This document shows, piece after piece, positions 6,948 to 17,400 of a stretch of 26,615 nt of DNA (the stretch's first letter is position 1; the number at the start of each line of letters is the position of its first letter). This DNA comes from a virus: IMG/VR virus record IMGVR_UViG_3300034403_000064, positions 1 through 26,615 of that record; one strand, 5' to 3'. The position numbers were made by a program, and so were the translations under genes. The notes beneath the pieces were generated by a model. That model searched no databases. It had not been told where the DNA came from and saw only the letters and a program-made list of their open reading frames with translations.

Positions 6948-8206
6948 GTTTAAATACCGTTGGAGTATCATCTATACCTAAATCATTAGGAGATCATACG
7001 ATAGAGTTATTACAAATAACTTCTCATAATGGTAATGTTTTGGATCTTAGTAGCTCATATGAACAACTTATAATTTCAGAAGATATAATGATGTCTAGTA
7101 TTTCTGTTGATTTATATATTAATGACACTGAAGAAATAATATCAAATTTACCAATTATAGGACAAGAGCGTGTTATTATTAAATATAAAAGTGCGTTTTC
7201 TACTAGATATGTATATTTAAAATTATGGGTGTATATGATATCAGAGGTGGAAACTACCAGACATCAGTTGAATTATAAATTAAGTTTAGTTACATCTGAC
7301 CTTGTAAAAAATTATGAATATAAAATATCTAGATATTTTAGTAATGATGCGGCATCTATTGCATTAAAAATATTTGAAGAATTCAATGCAAGTAAGTCTT
7401 TAATCATAAGCAAAAGTGATGATAAACAAGAACTAGTAATTCCCAATATTGCACCATTTGCGGCAATACGTTGGTTGTCTACATTGGCATATAAGAGTGG
7501 GTCCACTGCTTATGTATTTTTTGAGAATAATAGGAATTATGTATTCAAACCAATAGAAGACTTGTTTTATCCGGAAAAAAAGGCGGAATATTATATTGGA
7601 GAGGTAGACCCCACAAATCTTATAACAAGTATTAATATAATAGATACGTGGAAAATAGTATCTAATTTTGATGTGTTGGGTAATATTATAGGGGGTATGT
7701 ACAATTCTACTAATATTAGTTGTGATATATTGTCTAGACAAGTTAATAAATCCACACATTCGTATTGGAAAAACTCAGAACAATATATTGAAAGTCGTGA
7801 TGGTGAATCTGCCAATAACCCCTTACTTGATAAATCTAACATATCAAAATCTAATGGATTACACCATAATCCCGAAATAATATCATATACCCCACACAAT
7901 AAATATAATAGTTATAATAGATCAGAGAATATATTATCTAGAGAATATGGGTTGCAATTATTTGATAATTTTAAAATAGAATTGAATGTGTTTGGTGATA
8001 CTAATATTGCAGTTGGTGATATCATAGGTATAGATTTACCACTTTTTAGAGAAAGTACTAGTAAGGAATCGTATAATAATCCGTCATATTATGGAAAATG
8101 GTTAATTATAAAGTTAACTCACAAGATGAGTAGTATGGGATATTATATGAAGATAACGGCAGTAAAAGATCGTACTGCTGTAACATTTCCGAAATTAAGG
8201 AGTTAA
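6944..8206 (+). CDS. 27: gp27-like baseplate central hub protein
   Basis: The product has 420 residues, close to T4 gp27 (391). The start resembles hub proteins of T4-like marine phages: an ELLQITSHNGNVLDL segment followed by strands around SEDIMMSSISVDLYIND. The middle part contains APFAAIRWLSTLAYKSGS followed by a YVFFENNRNYVFKPI strand pair, typical of the gp27/gp44-type hub fold. The C-terminal part has a VGDIIGIDLPLF strand and a GKWLIIKLTH strand, also typical of these hubs. It would form the trimeric ring carrying the gp5 spike, and the spike gene follows three bases later. The ATGA overlap with gp53 implies coupled translation. The assignment is by motif and order; divergence from T4 gp27 is large. 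Confidence 0.8.
   Translation: MSLNTVGVSSIPKSLGDHTIELLQITSHNGNVLDLSSSYEQLIISEDIMMSSISVDLYINDTEEIISNLPIIGQERVIIKYKSAFSTRYVYLKLWVYMISEVETTRHQLNYKLSLVTSDLVKNYEYKISRYFSNDAASIALKIFEEFNASKSLIISKSDDKQELVIPNIAPFAAIRWLSTLAYKSGSTAYVFFENNRNYVFKPIEDLFYPEKKAEYYIGEVDPTNLITSINIIDTWKIVSNFDVLGNIIGGMYNSTNISCDILSRQVNKSTHSYWKNSEQYIESRDGESANNPLLDKSNISKSNGLHHNPEIISYTPHNKYNSYNRSENILSREYGLQLFDNFKIELNVFGDTNIAVGDIIGIDLPLFRESTSKESYNNPSYYGKWLIIKLTHKMSSMGYYMKITAVKDRTAVTFPKLRS
8197..8202 (+). promoter_or_regulatory. Shine-Dalgarno AAGGAG for the TTG start of gp5
   Basis: AAGGAG followed by seven bases and TTG at 8210. It overlaps the end of the hub gene. It is among the best ribosome binding sites in the window and fixes a non-ATG start. 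Confidence 0.75.
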
Positions 8207-8209
8207 ATA

Positions 8210-9061
8210 TTGGACTATTTAGGAAAGGATAAATTTATTTGGTTTTATGGTGTTGTAGAAGATATTAATGACCCATTAAAAATAGGTAGATGTAGGGTTC
8301 GTATATTGGCGGCACATACCCACGATTCTTCTATTTTACCAACAGATGGACTACCATGGGCATCACCAATCATGCCAATTACCTCAGCATCTATTGCTGG
8401 TGTTGGTATATCGCCCACTGGAATATTAGTTGGTGCGTGGGTTGTGGGATTTTTTATTGACAGCATAGGTAATCAGGAACCAGTTCTTTTTGGTACAATT
8501 CCTGGTATACCTAAATCACCAGATATCACGACAGTTAAATTTGGTGATACTGGCAATAAATATCCATCTTTGAACGAAACTCCGATACATAATTCTGTTG
8601 TTGGTGAGTCAGATGTTAATAGATTGTCTAGGGGGGATAAAACTTCTGATACTATTGTTAAAGATAAGATTGATTCTGTTGTTTCTAATGCATTGTTTAA
8701 AGAACCCACAACTAAATATAAGACAATATATCCATATAATAAAGTTATTAGTACTGAATCTGGACATCATCAAGAATTTGATGATACTCCTGGTGGAGAA
8801 CGTATACATACTTATCATAGAAGTGGATCATTTGAAGAATATCATCCAAATGGAGATAGGGTTACTAAAATAATTGGGGACGATTATGAGATTATTAAAG
8901 GGGATAAGAACATGCATATAGAAGGTAATATCAATATAGTAGTTTCTGGTGATTGTAATATTAAAGTTAAGGGCGTTTGGGATTCGGATGTTAGTGGGAA
9001 ATATATAAATATTAGTAATGAGAGTATTGTGTTACGTGCTCCAAAAATAAATTTAAATTAA
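8210..9061 (+). CDS. 5: gp5-like baseplate spike protein lacking the lysozyme domain
   Basis: The product has 283 residues. Residues about 8-100 are the gp5 OB-fold: FYGVVEDINDPLKIGRCRVR, then PWASPIMPI and a GAWVVGFFID strand, ending GTIPGIP. After a linker come TESGHHQEFDDTPGGERIHT and EEYHPNGD, the entry to the beta-helix seen in gp5 and VgrG spikes. Short beta-helix repeats follow (IEGNINIVVSGDCNIKVKG) to the end. The lysozyme domain that T4 gp5 (575 residues) carries between these parts is absent, as is usual in marine T4-like phages. The start is TTG, forced by AAGGAG seven bases upstream and by the lack of an ATG before the conserved OB-fold. It trimerises on the gp27-like hub as the membrane-piercing spike. 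Confidence 0.88.
   Translation: MDYLGKDKFIWFYGVVEDINDPLKIGRCRVRILAAHTHDSSILPTDGLPWASPIMPITSASIAGVGISPTGILVGAWVVGFFIDSIGNQEPVLFGTIPGIPKSPDITTVKFGDTGNKYPSLNETPIHNSVVGESDVNRLSRGDKTSDTIVKDKIDSVVSNALFKEPTTKYKTIYPYNKVISTESGHHQEFDDTPGGERIHTYHRSGSFEEYHPNGDRVTKIIGDDYEIIKGDKNMHIEGNINIVVSGDCNIKVKGVWDSDVSGKYINISNESIVLRAPKINLN
9004..9011 (+). promoter_or_regulatory. Candidate late promoter box TATAAATA upstream of gp25
   Basis: An exact T4 late -10 match lies inside the last codons of gp5, 54 bases before the gp25 ATG. The genome is AT-rich, so chance is possible, but only four exact plus-strand copies were found by eye in the window, and two of them sit 52-54 bases before a baseplate gene start. Confidence 0.35.
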
Positions 9062-9065
9062 AGAT

Positions 9066-9512
9066 ATGTCATATAATACTACAATTTTAAATAAAAAGGA
9101 AGATTTTTGGAAGGATTTTGATTTAACTTTTTCAAAAAATACAGAACATAATGGATTAAATACTGCCGGTGATATAAATATATTGTATGGTAAAGACGCA
9201 ATGTCTCAATCTATGAAGAATATTTTATTAACTAATAATTCTGAACGTGTGTTTAGTATGGAATTTGGTACAAGTATAGGTAAATTGTTGTTTGAGAATT
9301 TAAACGACAAAATATATATAAGACGAATTCTTGAGGGTATTAAGACAACTTTGCAGACACTTGAATCGAGAATTGATATAATTGATATATCATTAGAAGA
9401 ATCCGACAATGATGTTAACGGTGGGTTTGAAATTACTTTGCAATATCGAACCCTAACATCAAATAGTAACGAAATAATATCAACATCAATTTCATTATAT
9501 AGAGTAAGATAG
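9066..9512 (+). CDS. 25: gp25 baseplate wedge protein (gpW/gp25 family)
   Basis: The product has 148 residues; T4 gp25 has 132. The gpW/gp25 domain is evident: AMSQSMKNILLTNNSERVF, then EFGTSIGKLLFENL, a RRILEGIKTTLQTLESRI helix, and a C-terminal ITLQYRTLTSNSNEII strand pair. The EFG-GxLLFE block and the following Arg-rich helix form the conserved core that docks sheath to baseplate. In T4 it joins gp6 and gp53 in the inner wedge and starts sheath assembly. It starts four bases after gp5 and ends two bases before gp6. The ribosome binding site is weak (AAAGAT), so translation is probably coupled to gp5. Confidence 0.93.
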   Translation: MSYNTTILNKKEDFWKDFDLTFSKNTEHNGLNTAGDINILYGKDAMSQSMKNILLTNNSERVFSMEFGTSIGKLLFENLNDKIYIRRILEGIKTTLQTLESRIDIIDISLEESDNDVNGGFEITLQYRTLTSNSNEIISTSISLYRVR

Positions 9513-9514
9513 AT

Positions 9515-11446
9515 ATGGAAAAGAATATAAAAGTTGCAGAATTAGATTTTAAAGAAATAAAATCTAGTATAATTGATTATATGAGAAATCACCCAACAAA
9601 TAAAACTTTTAATAGTTATGATTTTGAGGGATCTGCTTTAAACTCATTAATAGATATTTTAGCATATAATACACATCATCATGCATATTATTTAAATATG
9701 ATAGCATCTGAGATGTTTTTAGATACTGCTCAAATACGGGAAAATGTCATATCCAAGTGTAAATTATTAGGATATATACCCAAATCTAATACATGTGCTA
9801 AAGTTTCTGTTAATCTTATTGCCGTTGTTGAAATAAGGTCAGATTCTGAGTCATTACCTACTAGATTTTTACCCATCACTAGATCTGCTAAATTTAAATT
9901 GAATCGTAAAAACGGAATGCCGTGGAGTTTTTATCCTGAAAAAGAAGGATATGCAGTACGTACTCATTCGAATATTATTGGTGGTGTTGAAGGACGTAAG
10001 TATGATGTGTTTAGATTAGATGATTTTATATTATTACAGGGGAATGTAATAGAAGAATATTTTTATTATGATGAGTCGGATATAAATCAAAAATTCATAT
10101 TAAATAATAGTGGTATAGATACAGACACTCTTCGTGTTTTTATTACATATTCTGATATGGAAAGTGATAATGTATCAGAGTATTATTTAGAACGTGATAA
10201 TATGAAGTTAGATAAAGATAGTTTGGTTTTTTTCTTGCAAGAGAGTATCAATGAACAATATGAAATATATTTTGGTGATGGTGTGTTTGGTAGAAAATTG
10301 ACATCTAATGACCTGATTAAAGTTACATATTTAGATTGCGTTGGATCTGCGGCTAACGGAATAGGGCAAGGTATTATATTTGATAACGACGCAGAGAATC
10401 CGTTATACAATATAGTTGATACTTCGTTTTTAGGTATTGATGAATCATCGATTTTTATAAATTCTAAAACATTTGGCGGTGGAGATAAAGAAACTTTAGA
10501 AGAAATAAGACACGCAGCACCAAGAGCATTTTCTTCACAAAAACGAGCAGTCACATTAGAGGATTATAAAATTATTATTAAAGAAGTATATCCATTAGTT
10601 GAATCTTTAAATGTTTGGGGTGGGGAAGATAACATACCACCTAGATATGGAAGTATATTTATATCAATAAGACCTAAGTTTGGTGATTATATATCAGAAG
10701 TGGAACGCAGTAATATAGAATACGATTTAAAACGTAATCATTCTATGCTTGGTATTTCTCCTATTATTGTTAGTCCAAAATATATTAAATTGGGTATTAA
10801 AATTATGATTAAGTACAATTCGGATCAAACAACTCGTTCTTCTGATGATATTAAAAATATGGTTTATGATGAAGTTGTTAGATTTTCTAAAGAAGATTTA
10901 AATAGTTTTGGTGATTATTTTAGATATTCTAAGTTTCTTGCGATGATAGATAATACACATCACTCTATTGAAAATAATTTAACGGATATTGTTCTTAGAG
11001 TTAATGAAGACATCCCTGGACATGGTAAGCCATATACTTATATTTTTAACTTTTCTAATAAAATAAAGAAAGGTACGGTACGTTCTTCTGAATTCAGAAT
11101 CCCGGATTCTGAATTTTTGTGGCATTTTGTTGATGATAAAAAACATGATGGTCATTTGTTATTTCATAGAAAGGGGGAAACAGAAGGTGAATTCATAGTT
11201 AATACATATTTAAAAGGTATATGTGATTATAATAAAGGATTAGTGCGTATTGATAATATTATTGTATTAGAAAGTGATTATTATACTGATATATCGGTTA
11301 CATGTTCTTTGACATCGGATGATATATATCCAAGGGGTAATCAAATATTATATATAGATCAAACTAATATATCTATAGATATAATGGATAATGATTTATT
11401 TTATAGTTCTGAAAATTCTTCAGTAAGATCAGTAAATATAATTTAA
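9515..11446 (+). CDS. 6: gp6 baseplate wedge protein (Baseplate J-like)
   Basis: The product has 643 residues; T4 gp6 has 660. The N-terminus carries the gp6 signature: FEGSALNSLIDILAYNTHHH, then YYLNMIASEMFLDTAQ and a REN-KLLGYIPKS stretch. Around residues 240-285, EQYEIYFGDGVFGRKL followed by a VTYLDCVGSAANGIG strand is the Baseplate J core, and APRAFSSQKRAVTLEDYK at about 340 is the next family block. In T4, gp6 dimers knit the wedges into the continuous inner ring that switches shape on contraction. It is tightly packed between gp25 and gp7. About residues 515-643 form an added beta-rich C-terminal region after the usual core. Confidence 0.93.
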   Translation: MEKNIKVAELDFKEIKSSIIDYMRNHPTNKTFNSYDFEGSALNSLIDILAYNTHHHAYYLNMIASEMFLDTAQIRENVISKCKLLGYIPKSNTCAKVSVNLIAVVEIRSDSESLPTRFLPITRSAKFKLNRKNGMPWSFYPEKEGYAVRTHSNIIGGVEGRKYDVFRLDDFILLQGNVIEEYFYYDESDINQKFILNNSGIDTDTLRVFITYSDMESDNVSEYYLERDNMKLDKDSLVFFLQESINEQYEIYFGDGVFGRKLTSNDLIKVTYLDCVGSAANGIGQGIIFDNDAENPLYNIVDTSFLGIDESSIFINSKTFGGGDKETLEEIRHAAPRAFSSQKRAVTLEDYKIIIKEVYPLVESLNVWGGEDNIPPRYGSIFISIRPKFGDYISEVERSNIEYDLKRNHSMLGISPIIVSPKYIKLGIKIMIKYNSDQTTRSSDDIKNMVYDEVVRFSKEDLNSFGDYFRYSKFLAMIDNTHHSIENNLTDIVLRVNEDIPGHGKPYTYIFNFSNKIKKGTVRSSEFRIPDSEFLWHFVDDKKHDGHLLFHRKGETEGEFIVNTYLKGICDYNKGLVRIDNIIVLESDYYTDISVTCSLTSDDIYPRGNQILYIDQTNISIDIMDNDLFYSSENSSVRSVNII

Positions 11447-11450
11447 TATT

Positions 11451-14400
11451 ATGGACACTTCTAAATTAAAATGGTTGACAGATGACATATCAGAACAAAT
11501 TCCGTCTTGGATGCGTGAGTCTGGTGAATATAACACATATATTGAATTTTTAGAATTATATTATGAATGGATGGCACAAGATGGTAATCCATTAGGGGTT
11601 TCTGCTGGATTATTACAAGATTCTGATATAGATAATGTTTCTCATTTATTTGGCCAATATTATATTAAAGAAATGGCATTTGATATGCCAACAGTTATTA
11701 CTATTAATAATAGTATAGATGAAACGAATGAAAGTAATACTCGTAGAAATAAATTAAATTTAAGAAATCGTGAAAGTTCTACGGTAACATATTCTTCTGA
11801 TAATTTTGTCGGAAATGGTGTAGTTTCTCAATTCAATTTATCACATTATGAACCTTCATATTATAACGATAAAAGTTTTTTACAAAAAGTAGATGATATT
11901 TCAGTATATATTAATCCAGATTTAAATTCTTTTTTTATACCTATTGATGTAAATGGCATACCACTACTTTCTAATCAAGTAAATACAACTACTGTTCCAT
12001 TATATAATGAAATTGATACATTTGTGTCAAGATCTTCTTCAGATATTTCCGAATTTATTAACGAACTTCGATTTAACCCTTCTAACATTATTATTGAATA
12101 TCCTAGATTTGAATTTGTTCTTGGACAATTGGGGTCGTTATATGAAGTTATTGTTATATATCCATCATATGGGTGGACGGATGGTGTATATGCTCTTAAT
12201 GTTGGGGGGTTCGATGGTAACGACGGACAAGGTGGGATACTTGAAGTTACAGTAATATCTGGTAGTATTACATCCCCGATTATAATAGAGAACGGGTCTG
12301 GATATAATCAAAGTTCATCATCATTACGTGTTGATTTTTTAAATAAATTAAATATGCATGGTGGTTTTGGAATATCAACTAACTATAGTATTTTACCTAA
12401 ATTCAAATTTGAGATTGAAAATTCTTCAGGAGCATTGACTTCTGTCATGATTGATGATGAAGATGAGACATTAATAAGTGGTGCTAGTTTATATAATGTT
12501 GGGCATTCTTTAACTCCAGGAAAATATATTGTAGAGGTGGAAGATATTGATGGAATCGGGAGAGATGGTCAAATTGAATTTAATGTTTCCGAATCTAAAT
12601 CAGTTAATGAGGTAAGTATTATAGAACCTGGAGATTCGTATCATCTTCCTATTATAACACAATATATCAGAAATTATATATTCTATGGCAATGGCAACGC
12701 GGTCGGGAATGAAGAACATATCTTTACTATTGGTAGTGTGTCAGATCCTCTCATGTCTATTCTTTATTTATCTAATATAAAATTAGACTTATTTGATAAT
12801 AATATTAAATTATTTGTCAAATTTGATAATGGGGTCAACAAGTCATGTACTGTGTCTGGATATAATACACAAAGTTCGTGTCAATTAAATGGCGGTTTGT
12901 GGGAAGTTCCTTATATCAATATTACTAATATTAATAATGATATACATGTTCCTGTAGGAACAGTCTTTATGATGTTTAAAGTTGAAGTATTGGATGGTGG
13001 GGTATTTAACAATTTAATATTTGATATGAAATATGATATGTCTAGTGGTGATTTTGTAAAACTACCTAATGATTATTATAACATAGAAGACGGTATAATC
13101 GTTTTTAAAGATCCTATAAATGAGACAAGATGGATTCCTAAATCACAGACAGTAGTTCGTGTTCTTTATAGAATATCAACAACATATATTAGTAAAACTG
13201 AGATAGAAAGACGTTCTAATACTAATAGTGATAATATTAAAGTTGTTGCAGACAGGTCTAAACTTATAAAGTTTATGAAGACATTTTATTCTAACAAAGG
13301 AACGGAACAGTCATATAAATTTTTATTTAATCTTTTTTTCCAAAAAGATGTTGACTTTTTTTATCCAAGTAAATATACTTTTAAGCCAAGTGATAATACA
13401 TGGGAAATACAACAAAGTATACGATGTGTGCCATTTATAGATAGATATAGTGTTGCTGTTAATTATAATGATGAAACATATAACCCTAAATTGGTGGTTG
13501 GCAATATTAGTGGTTCTGTGGCAACTATAGACAGACATCTTTCATATTATATCGAGCTTAGTCCAGTAGAGGAATATTTCATTTCTAATATGGTTGGTAG
13601 ATTTATTAAAGGGGAATCCGTAACAATAACGGATAATGATAATAATTCGTTTACTGAAAGTTTATATGTAGTTATATCCTCAATTGATGTTATTCATGGT
13701 GGAAGTGGTTATAATGTTGGAGAATCACTTGCATTTAATATGATAGATCCGGGCAGTGGTAGTGGATTTGATTGTCATGTTGCATCTGTTAGAGTTGGTT
13801 CTGTTGACGGTGTTGTTGTGGAATCTGCTGGCGAGAATTATATTACAGGTGAAGTGTTGGAATTCAATGAGTTGGGCACTGGCGGTACTGGTGTTTTTGG
13901 TGTTATATCTAGTTGTACTAATAGTGCCGAATATATTTCTATGAAATGGGTACAAGATAGTTATGCTAGAACTCACTCATATAATATTGGATATCATAAT
14001 AAAATATATAATTCTGAGATTTCTACTGAGGTTGAAGTTATTATATCCAATGCGGATGATAAATATGATGATAATATTTTACTTTTAGATTTTCAAACTA
14101 ATGCTTTACTTGGTGGCACCTTTTATAATTTTGGTGGTAATAATTTTATAGACTATGCTAATGACTTAATTATAGAAAAGAATTCAATTCTTTTAGGGTC
14201 ATTTGGAAATCACGATAGTGTCTGTGGAGTTATTCAGAATCATCGAGTTGACCCAATATTATCATCAATATCCCCCGATTTATTTTTTGCCAATGGTTCA
14301 CTTGATATAGTCTCATGCCAAATACCATCAAACTTTGATCAGTTAACGTTTGTAAATGGATATGGATTAAGAAGTGGCAATTATTATGTGTCAATTTCTA

Positions 14401-17400
14401 ATAGCAATACTAGTACAAGAGGTAAATTTTCGCCAGCATATATACCAGTATCAGTATATACTGATATTGAAAGCTTTAGTAATCCATCATCAACTTATGG
14501 CATATCAGTAGTGACTATATTACCTCATTCTGGGACAGAACCTGCTATATGGATTAGCGGGTTTAATATTGATACCGAGAATTATATAGTAGATTATAAT
14601 GATATACCTGCGGAATATTTTATGGTTTATACGAACAGTTCTATCAGTTATGAACGTATTGATACGAACATGTTAAATAGTCATTCATGTTTAGTTGCTA
14701 ATGGCAAATACATACCTTCTACTGGATCTGATGAAAATTATCATGTGTTTGATAAAACAGAACATATGACTTTTGGAGATGATGGCGATGGGTATGTTAA
14801 AATTAATGGTGTTGGTGAATTGCTATCACCAGAATTTAATGCGGCAGATGATAAAACTTATAAGTTTACTATAGATTTTTGGTATCATCCAAATTTTAAT
14901 TATAATTTAAATCCGCCTAATTGGTCAGATGAGGAAGTTATTTTTTCATTGGCATCACAATATATTAGTGAAACCCCAAATAAACTGACATTAGTACAAA
15001 GAGAGTTTAATGATAAATTGAAGTTTGTTTTAGTTCTTGGACCAGAAGGACATCAAACAGAACTTTCTATGGATATGGAAGATGCTGGTGTTATTGATTA
15101 TGATAATGTTGAAGTTTCAGACAGTGGTTGGATTCATATTACGGTAGAAATTGATTTCCAATCTAGTGTGGCAAGTTTATATTTAAATGGTAAAGCCACT
15201 TCAATGACATATTTGAAGTCGTTTGTTATAACAGATGGTGGTGAACTCTATACATGTAATATAACAGAAGGCCCGTATGCTAATGATTGGCAAAGTATGG
15301 TTTATAGTTGGGATAATGCGATTAGTGCTGTTATTCATGAGATTAATTCTATAAATGATTCTAATATAACTTCAAAGGACGATGCGTTAATGTTGTTTTT
15401 ACAGGAGTCGGTGAACGGCGTTGTAAGGTATGATATTAATGAAAATTCTGATACTTCAGATGATATTGATATTATAACTGAGATGTTAAATTCTAAAAAA
15501 TATTATTGGGCATTTTATATTAATATCATATCAGAGATGTTAACTAGAAGTGAGTTTGATAAATATTTTATTACTGAAGGTACTCATTTAGAAGATGAAT
15601 TTCTGATTGGAGCAAGACGTTCAATTGTTTCTGAAACAATTGATGGTGAGATAACCATACCAACAGAATCTACTACTCATTGTAATGGTGACTTTGCAAC
15701 GTTTAGAATAACAAAAGGACATAGATTTGACAAACTTCCAGATGATACAGAGGATACGAATAATTATCTAAGGATGTGGTCTTCTAATCCTATGATTCAT
15801 AGTAGAATTATTAATTCAAACGAATATTCTATTAATGACCCAATATTGGACGAAAACACCGGACTATATTCTGATTCTTATATAACTATATATAAGAATA
15901 TTAATAGAATAAATCCAGTTATGTCAGACCTACATTTTGATTATTGGGAAGAGACTGATACAGATGAGAAACTTGGTAGGTTAAAAGAAACACCATCTAA
16001 TGGTAAATTGTGGTCGGATATCGTTTTTTCTAATGGGTATGGATTAGTAAGTGGGGTGTATCATGTTATTATTTCTTCTAAATCTCATTTTGGAATACCG
16101 GAATTATTTGGTGCTGCTAAAATACCAGTAAATGTTGTATTAGACGTTACTACTGGAGTATCAACAATAACAATAATATTACCAGTTGGTGGTGATATTA
16201 GTTTTTGGACATTTGGCGCCGAGGTAAAATGGGAGGTACAAAACCATAATGTTGATTATTATTTATTAAAAGATATAAAAGAACATAATAATGTATATAC
16301 AGATATTAATAATATCTGGGATGATGGCACTAAAGAAGGACATATACGTATTCCTTTAATGTTGCCGGATTGGTATACCGTATCATTAAAATATCATAAT
16401 CTATCTGTTGGGGGGATTTCTTCATTACATCTGTATAGTAGTGGAAGCGGATATAAAACTTTGCCTAGTGTGGGTGTTTCTGGTAAGAGTGGTGATTATG
16501 TTTCTAAAGGTAGTGGTGCGATTTTAAGATGTGTGTCAGACGATATAGGTGGGATTTCTACGGTTGTTATAGGTAGTTATGTTCCTGGTTTGGCGAACAG
16601 ATGGAATGATTTTGGCATTGGATATGAAGTTAAACCTATTTTGGATTTGGTGAGTAAGGGTAATGGGAATGCTGAAATAAAATTAAATAATGGAATCGTT
16701 TGCTCACGTGTAGGATATAGTTTATCAGAAAAAGATTCAATGCCATCTAATTCTGTGAAATGTCAAGATAGTATGTTATGGCAAGATTATTCGTATGTGT
16801 TACGTAGTACGGTAACTATTGATAAATGGCGAGATATAATTAAAAAAGTTATCCATCCAGCTGGATTTGAAGTGTTTGGGGAGTTTGTATTAGAGACCGA
16901 TACGTTCATAAGATCAAGTAAAACTAAGGGCGTTCCATATTTAAGATTTAATATAATTAAAAACGTTGAAATCACTGTTGATGTTATGGATGGTTTGGGG
17001 GTATGGACAAAAGGACTTGAAAAGGATGATATATCGGGAGATATTGTTTATAAAACAGATGTTGTTAATGTTAATAATCTCTATTCTGGTGGACATCATA
17101 ATACAGTTAGATATGATAATCTTCAATCAACTATGTTAGGGCTCAAATCTGGCGTTGATGTTGATAGTGACCCCTCTAACAACATTTATTATCCTGATCA
17201 CCGCCTAGGTGCAGGTCGATATGCCCTCTTCAGTGCCCATCATCTAGATACAGTCAACAGTCCTGGGTTTATTCTGACCCACTCTTCAGGTTTTGAAGTC
17301 AAAATTGATTTAAAACGCACTTTCGGTCCTTACCGCCGAATTCATCTTGATTCTAGGAAACCCGACGTTTTAGAGTTACATCAAGTCTATGGGCATGCGG

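Noticed and set aside
10183-10554. 123-codon minus-strand frame opposite gp6
   Set aside because: gp6 has strong Baseplate J motifs in exactly this region.
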